A stretch of 7,164 nt of DNA from the NCBI GenBank assembly GCA_905479595.1, contig CAJQND010000141.1, positions 1 to 7,164 of the forward strand, written 5' to 3'. Source of the stretch: an uncultured Hyphomicrobiales bacterium (lineage in GTDB: Bacteria > Pseudomonadota > Alphaproteobacteria > Rhizobiales > CAJQND01). The notes beneath the pieces were generated by a model, which worked only from the letters and a program-made list of their open reading frames with translations, was not told the origin of the DNA and searched no databases. Positions 4,615 through 7,164 of this stretch are shown in pieces. A program made the translations under genes and the position numbers. Position 1 is the stretch's first letter; each line of letters begins with the position of its first letter.

Positions 4615-6558
4615 CTATTGCAGTGGTTCGACAACGCCGAGAAGAGGGGTTTTAACTGGGCCTGCCAATCCACCGTATATGGCGACCATTCCGAAACCAC
4701 CGCCCCAGGTGGATTTCTCCTCGGATTTGTCGGTTTGTGCGATCACCGCGCCGTTATTCCAGTTATTGGCAGCCCAAACCGTCCCTGCGCTATCCACGAT
4801 AGCATCAGTCACAAGTTCAATGACACCTGAGGTGAAGTTTGCGACCACCTCGCCTGTTTTGACGCCATCAGGACAAGTCTCTATCCTTACACCACAAATG
4901 TGGACCACACTTTGCCCAACAAAGTTTCCAAACCAAAGATTACCGTTACCATCCACCGTCATGCCCCATGGAACGTTAACCGCAGGACTCGAATAATCAG
5001 TCGCGACCCATTTTCCGTCTTTCTGAGAAATCATATGCAATGTCCCGGTCGGGAGCTGGTCTGCATTTTTTAGCAGATTAAGATAAGCCAAGCGGAACTC
5101 ATCCATAATACTGGCCCCATCAGGGATTTGTGCGATGGGAAAGCCGGGGGTCATGTTGCTGACCACCCAAATGTTACCATCCAAATCCGCAGCAATGCCT
5201 CGAACGCCGATGCCAACTGTGATGTTTTCAGCCAGACCTGGATCATCCGACAGGAAAGTGGTGACAGCGTTTCCTTTGGAATTGCTCACCCAAACGCGGT
5301 CGTTTTTGTCAACGACGACACCAAAGGGACCAGCCAACCCTTCAACCTGGACAACCCGACCCGAGGTGGGATCCCCCTTGGGAAAATAGAGCATTTGATT
5401 CTTGGTTGAATCTGCGATCCAGACGTCCCCGTTTTGCGAAGTTCCAACCCCTTGCAATCCGCCGTTATCCCCATCAATCACAGCACCAGTTTCAGGCACT
5501 AGAGGGGATCCGTCAAAATCGTAAACGCCTACGCGTCCGTCAAAACCAGTCACCCAGACGCCATTTTGAGAAATCCCCGTTCCCCACCCAATACCATCCA
5601 CTGCTACACTCGCGTAACCCGTGATTGGTGGGGAAAGCGGATTGCCCGCAGGATCTGTTTTGACAGTTCCTCCGCCTATGCCTGCAAAAACACTCGACTG
5701 ACTGCCTGGCATCCAGTTCTGGCCGCTCCAAATATTACCATCCGCATCAATATGGAGTTTACCGGGAGCATAGAGGCCGCCTCCTGCAAAGCGCACCATC
5801 AGCGCGAAGCTACTAGGCTGATAGTTAAGATATGGCACATAGGGAGCACTGAGACGCTCCCTACCTTGAGGAGCGGGCCACTGCGTTTCGAAAAGTTTGA
5901 ATAAGTCAGAAGCATTAGTGTGCGGTGACTTAGCTATGTTCGATAGGGCCTGCAACGTATTATCGGCATTTGCTAGCTTCAGAAACTGCAAGCAGCCGTC
6001 TTCTTTCCCGTTCGCTCCGCAAAGAGCCACTAAGTTGGCGAGTGTGTTCATTCGTGCCAGCGACGTGCCCGACCACGCGTTGATCCCATCAACAATACGG
6101 TCACCCCAACTACCGGTTGCCACGTTGGAAAGATTGGAAACATTCATTGCACCTGCTTGCAAACCAAGTTCTGGGCCTGAAATGCCACCCTCGGAAACGA
6201 ACGCATTCAATGGCCATACTGAACCGACAGTGGTCAGGGGAGATAAGACAATTTCACTGGGCAGCTGACCATGTGTGGCGGCCATGAGCTGCAACTTATC
6301 CCCCGACGTTGCAACAGCATATGTCACTGTTCCGCGGCGGACGTCAGGCGCATCGAACTCGAGCTTGAAGGCCCCATTGCTGTCAGACGCAGTTGACCCT
6401 AACGAAACTGGCTCTTGATCAGGTTGGGACACGAAAAGCTCAATGGAGGCAGGCACACCGTTTTTACCGATTACAACAGTGCCGGAAAGCGTTTCAGAAA
6501 AAGCGCCACTCGCAAGAACACAGGTGTAAACCACTGAAAGGCAGATCGAGCGCAGCAT
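4615..6558 (-). CDS. Secreted seven-bladed beta-propeller protein (NHL/Vgb-like)
   Basis: This is a 647-aa exported protein when started at the ATG at 6558. An ATG at 6600 is open in frame, but the 6558 start gives a clean Sec signal peptide (MLRSICLSVVYTCVLASGAF, cleavage likely after S21) and has AAAGG a short way upstream. Residues 23-96 look like a small transthyretin/carboxypeptidase-regulatory-like beta domain (SGTVVIGKNGVPASIELFV, then SDSNGAFKLEF). Residues 97-245 are helical with no known match. From about 250 to 640 there are seven propeller repeats, each marked by a D/S-x-x-G-x-x-W motif with Trp at 277, 335, 380, 423, 464, 542 and 595 (for example DADGNIW, DGNGNLW). Two close cysteine pairs (180/189 and 555/562) could form disulfides in the periplasm. 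It resembles streptogramin-lyase-like and NHL proteins, but the fold alone does not prove lyase activity. A binding or scaffold role is equally possible. No operon partner is visible. Confidence 0.88.
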   Translation of the reverse strand: MLRSICLSVVYTCVLASGAFSETLSGTVVIGKNGVPASIELFVSQPDQEPVSLGSTASDSNGAFKLEFDAPDVRRGTVTYAVATSGDKLQLMAATHGQLPSEIVLSPLTTVGSVWPLNAFVSEGGISGPELGLQAGAMNVSNLSNVATGSWGDRIVDGINAWSGTSLARMNTLANLVALCGANGKEDGCLQFLKLANADNTLQALSNIAKSPHTNASDLFKLFETQWPAPQGRERLSAPYVPYLNYQPSSFALMVRFAGGGLYAPGKLHIDADGNIWSGQNWMPGSQSSVFAGIGGGTVKTDPAGNPLSPPITGYASVAVDGIGWGTGISQNGVWVTGFDGRVGVYDFDGSPLVPETGAVIDGDNGGLQGVGTSQNGDVWIADSTKNQMLYFPKGDPTSGRVVQVEGLAGPFGVVVDKNDRVWVSNSKGNAVTTFLSDDPGLAENITVGIGVRGIAADLDGNIWVVSNMTPGFPIAQIPDGASIMDEFRLAYLNLLKNADQLPTGTLHMISQKDGKWVATDYSSPAVNVPWGMTVDGNGNLWFGNFVGQSVVHICGVRIETCPDGVKTGEVVANFTSGVIELVTDAIVDSAGTVWAANNWNNGAVIAQTDKSEEKSTWGGGFGMVAIYGGLAGPVKTPLLGVVEPLQ

Positions 6559-6606
6559 TTTGGAACCTTTTGTTTTTGGCGTATTGTTTTCAGATATCAC
6601 ATACTT

Positions 6607-6622
6607 TTGGCCCTTGGGCCAA
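6607..6622. promoter_or_regulatory. Palindrome upstream of the propeller gene
   Basis: TTGGCCCTTGGGCCAA has perfect 7-bp arms around a central TT. It lies about 50 bp upstream of the preferred ATG of the propeller gene, where a promoter and operator are expected, and no T-tract follows it on either strand. A dimeric regulator site is therefore more likely than a terminator. No regulator gene lies nearby. Confidence 0.4.
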
Positions 6623-7164
6623 CACTTTTATTGGCCGCCAGAATGGGTTGGGACAGGTCTCCCAGGAGAACGAAAGGATAACAATAGTGAGCTGTAATGG
6701 TCGCTCTAGTTATTGACGAGAACGCCAGTATTTTCCGCAACTCAGCCAGTCGCTTGAATCCGGTTGATGATCGTTAAACTCGGGTAGCGGCCAGCTTTGG
6801 CGTTGAAGTGGAAAATGTGGATCTGCGTATTTGGGATCAAGCCATCGAGCGGTCGAGCGGTCGAGAGTAAAATACAGAAAATGTTATGTTTGTTTTTTGC
6901 GTTATCACACATCGGGCAGGCGCTTAGCGCCTTCGCAGTGGGGCAGTCGATAGGACCGAAATACCTTATGCGTTATCGCACATTTAAAGGAGTTTTGCGG
7001 GGTGGGCATGGTGCGTTTTGTGGGGTGCACAATGGCGCTCAGTGACCACGCCAAATCTGTTGTAGCGCAGCATCCGTAATGGTCGTGCCAGGCGAAAGCT
7101 GGATGTGAACAAATTGATGAGTAACATCTCAGTCGAAAAATCCACTCCAGTCGATTGAAACCGC
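6623..7164. other. Gene-free right flank with repeat debris
   Basis: No convincing gene lies here. The stretch nearest the propeller gene (6623-6800) presumably carries its promoter. The middle holds copy B of the dispersed repeat. Near the right end a short minus-strand frame (7128-7039, 29 codons, no start codon) ends LSPGTTITDAALQQIWRGH; it could be the tail of a broken gene, but I do not recognise it. An open plus-strand frame over 6797-7045 follows the repeat and is not a gene I can support. Confidence 0.45.
6808..7002 (+). repeat. Dispersed degenerate repeat, copy B, with internal 71-bp expansion
   Basis: Module 1 (6808-6836) matches copy A at 25 of 29 bases. Module 2 appears twice: TTGCGTTATCACACAT at 6897-6912 is identical to copy A over 16 bases, and 6969-7002 matches the same module over its whole 34 bases (28 identical). 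The two occurrences are 71 bp apart, so copy B looks like copy A with a 71-bp block added between 15-bp direct repeats. The block contains the palindrome AGGCGCTTAGCGCCT (6918-6932). Just after module 1 there is also an 8-bp tandem duplication, TCGAGCGG twice (6845-6860). Confidence 0.55.

Noticed and set aside
4615..6558. Calling the propeller protein a virginiamycin B (streptogramin) lyase
   Set aside because: The protein is exported, about twice the usual lyase length and has extra N-terminal regions. The propeller repeats alone do not establish catalytic residues.
6797..7045. Plus-strand frame of 82 codons in the right flank
   Set aside because: It is the chance open frame across repeat copy B. 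A related frame in copy A shows mainly amino-acid-changing differences, so this frame is not under protein constraint.

Overview
The window looks like an accessory, insertion-sequence-rich stretch of an alphaproteobacterial genome. The IS21, IS66 and IS1380 remnants read like Rhodobacterales/Rhizobiales elements, but this lineage call is inference from protein style and not from any marker gene. Only three genes look intact, all on the minus strand, and they are separated by transposase debris. No rRNA, tRNA or CRISPR array is visible.

Layout from left to right. Positions 1-190 hold the N-terminal part of an IS30-family transposase (minus strand), cut by the window edge. Positions 191-660 hold no convincing gene. 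At 661-717 is a 19-codon fossil of an IS1380-family transposase, followed after one stop codon by a 69-codon remnant of a PilZ-like domain (736-945). At 1032-1877 (minus) lies an intact 281-aa protein with a C-terminal SEC-C metal-binding motif. At 1966-2349 (minus) is the C-terminal third of an IS66 TnpC with a premature stop. Positions 2414-2533 carry one copy of a degenerate two-module repeat. Positions 2600-2990 appear non-coding.

At 2991-4043 (minus) is an intact Fic-family AMP-transferase gene with a complete catalytic motif, an N-terminal self-inhibitory motif and a C-terminal winged-helix-like DNA-binding region. Directly upstream are two 30-bp direct repeats, each holding three TGGRTA boxes spaced about one helical turn apart; the start-proximal repeat runs into the preferred start codon. 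This is the best candidate in the window for an undescribed regulatory arrangement: a Fic enzyme whose own C-terminal domain may bind its promoter.

Beyond the fic promoter lie a (CTGAG)n tandem repeat ending in a palindrome (4144-4175) and a fossil IS21 istA 5' end (4307-4597, plus) with a nonsense codon. At 4615-6558 (minus) is a gene for a secreted seven-bladed beta-propeller (NHL/Vgb-like) protein with a strong palindrome upstream. The right flank (6623-7164) has no clear gene but carries the second copy of the dispersed repeat, apparently enlarged by about 71 bp between short direct repeats.

The three intact genes show no shared pathway or operon. They look like independent cargo in a region where elements have repeatedly landed and decayed.
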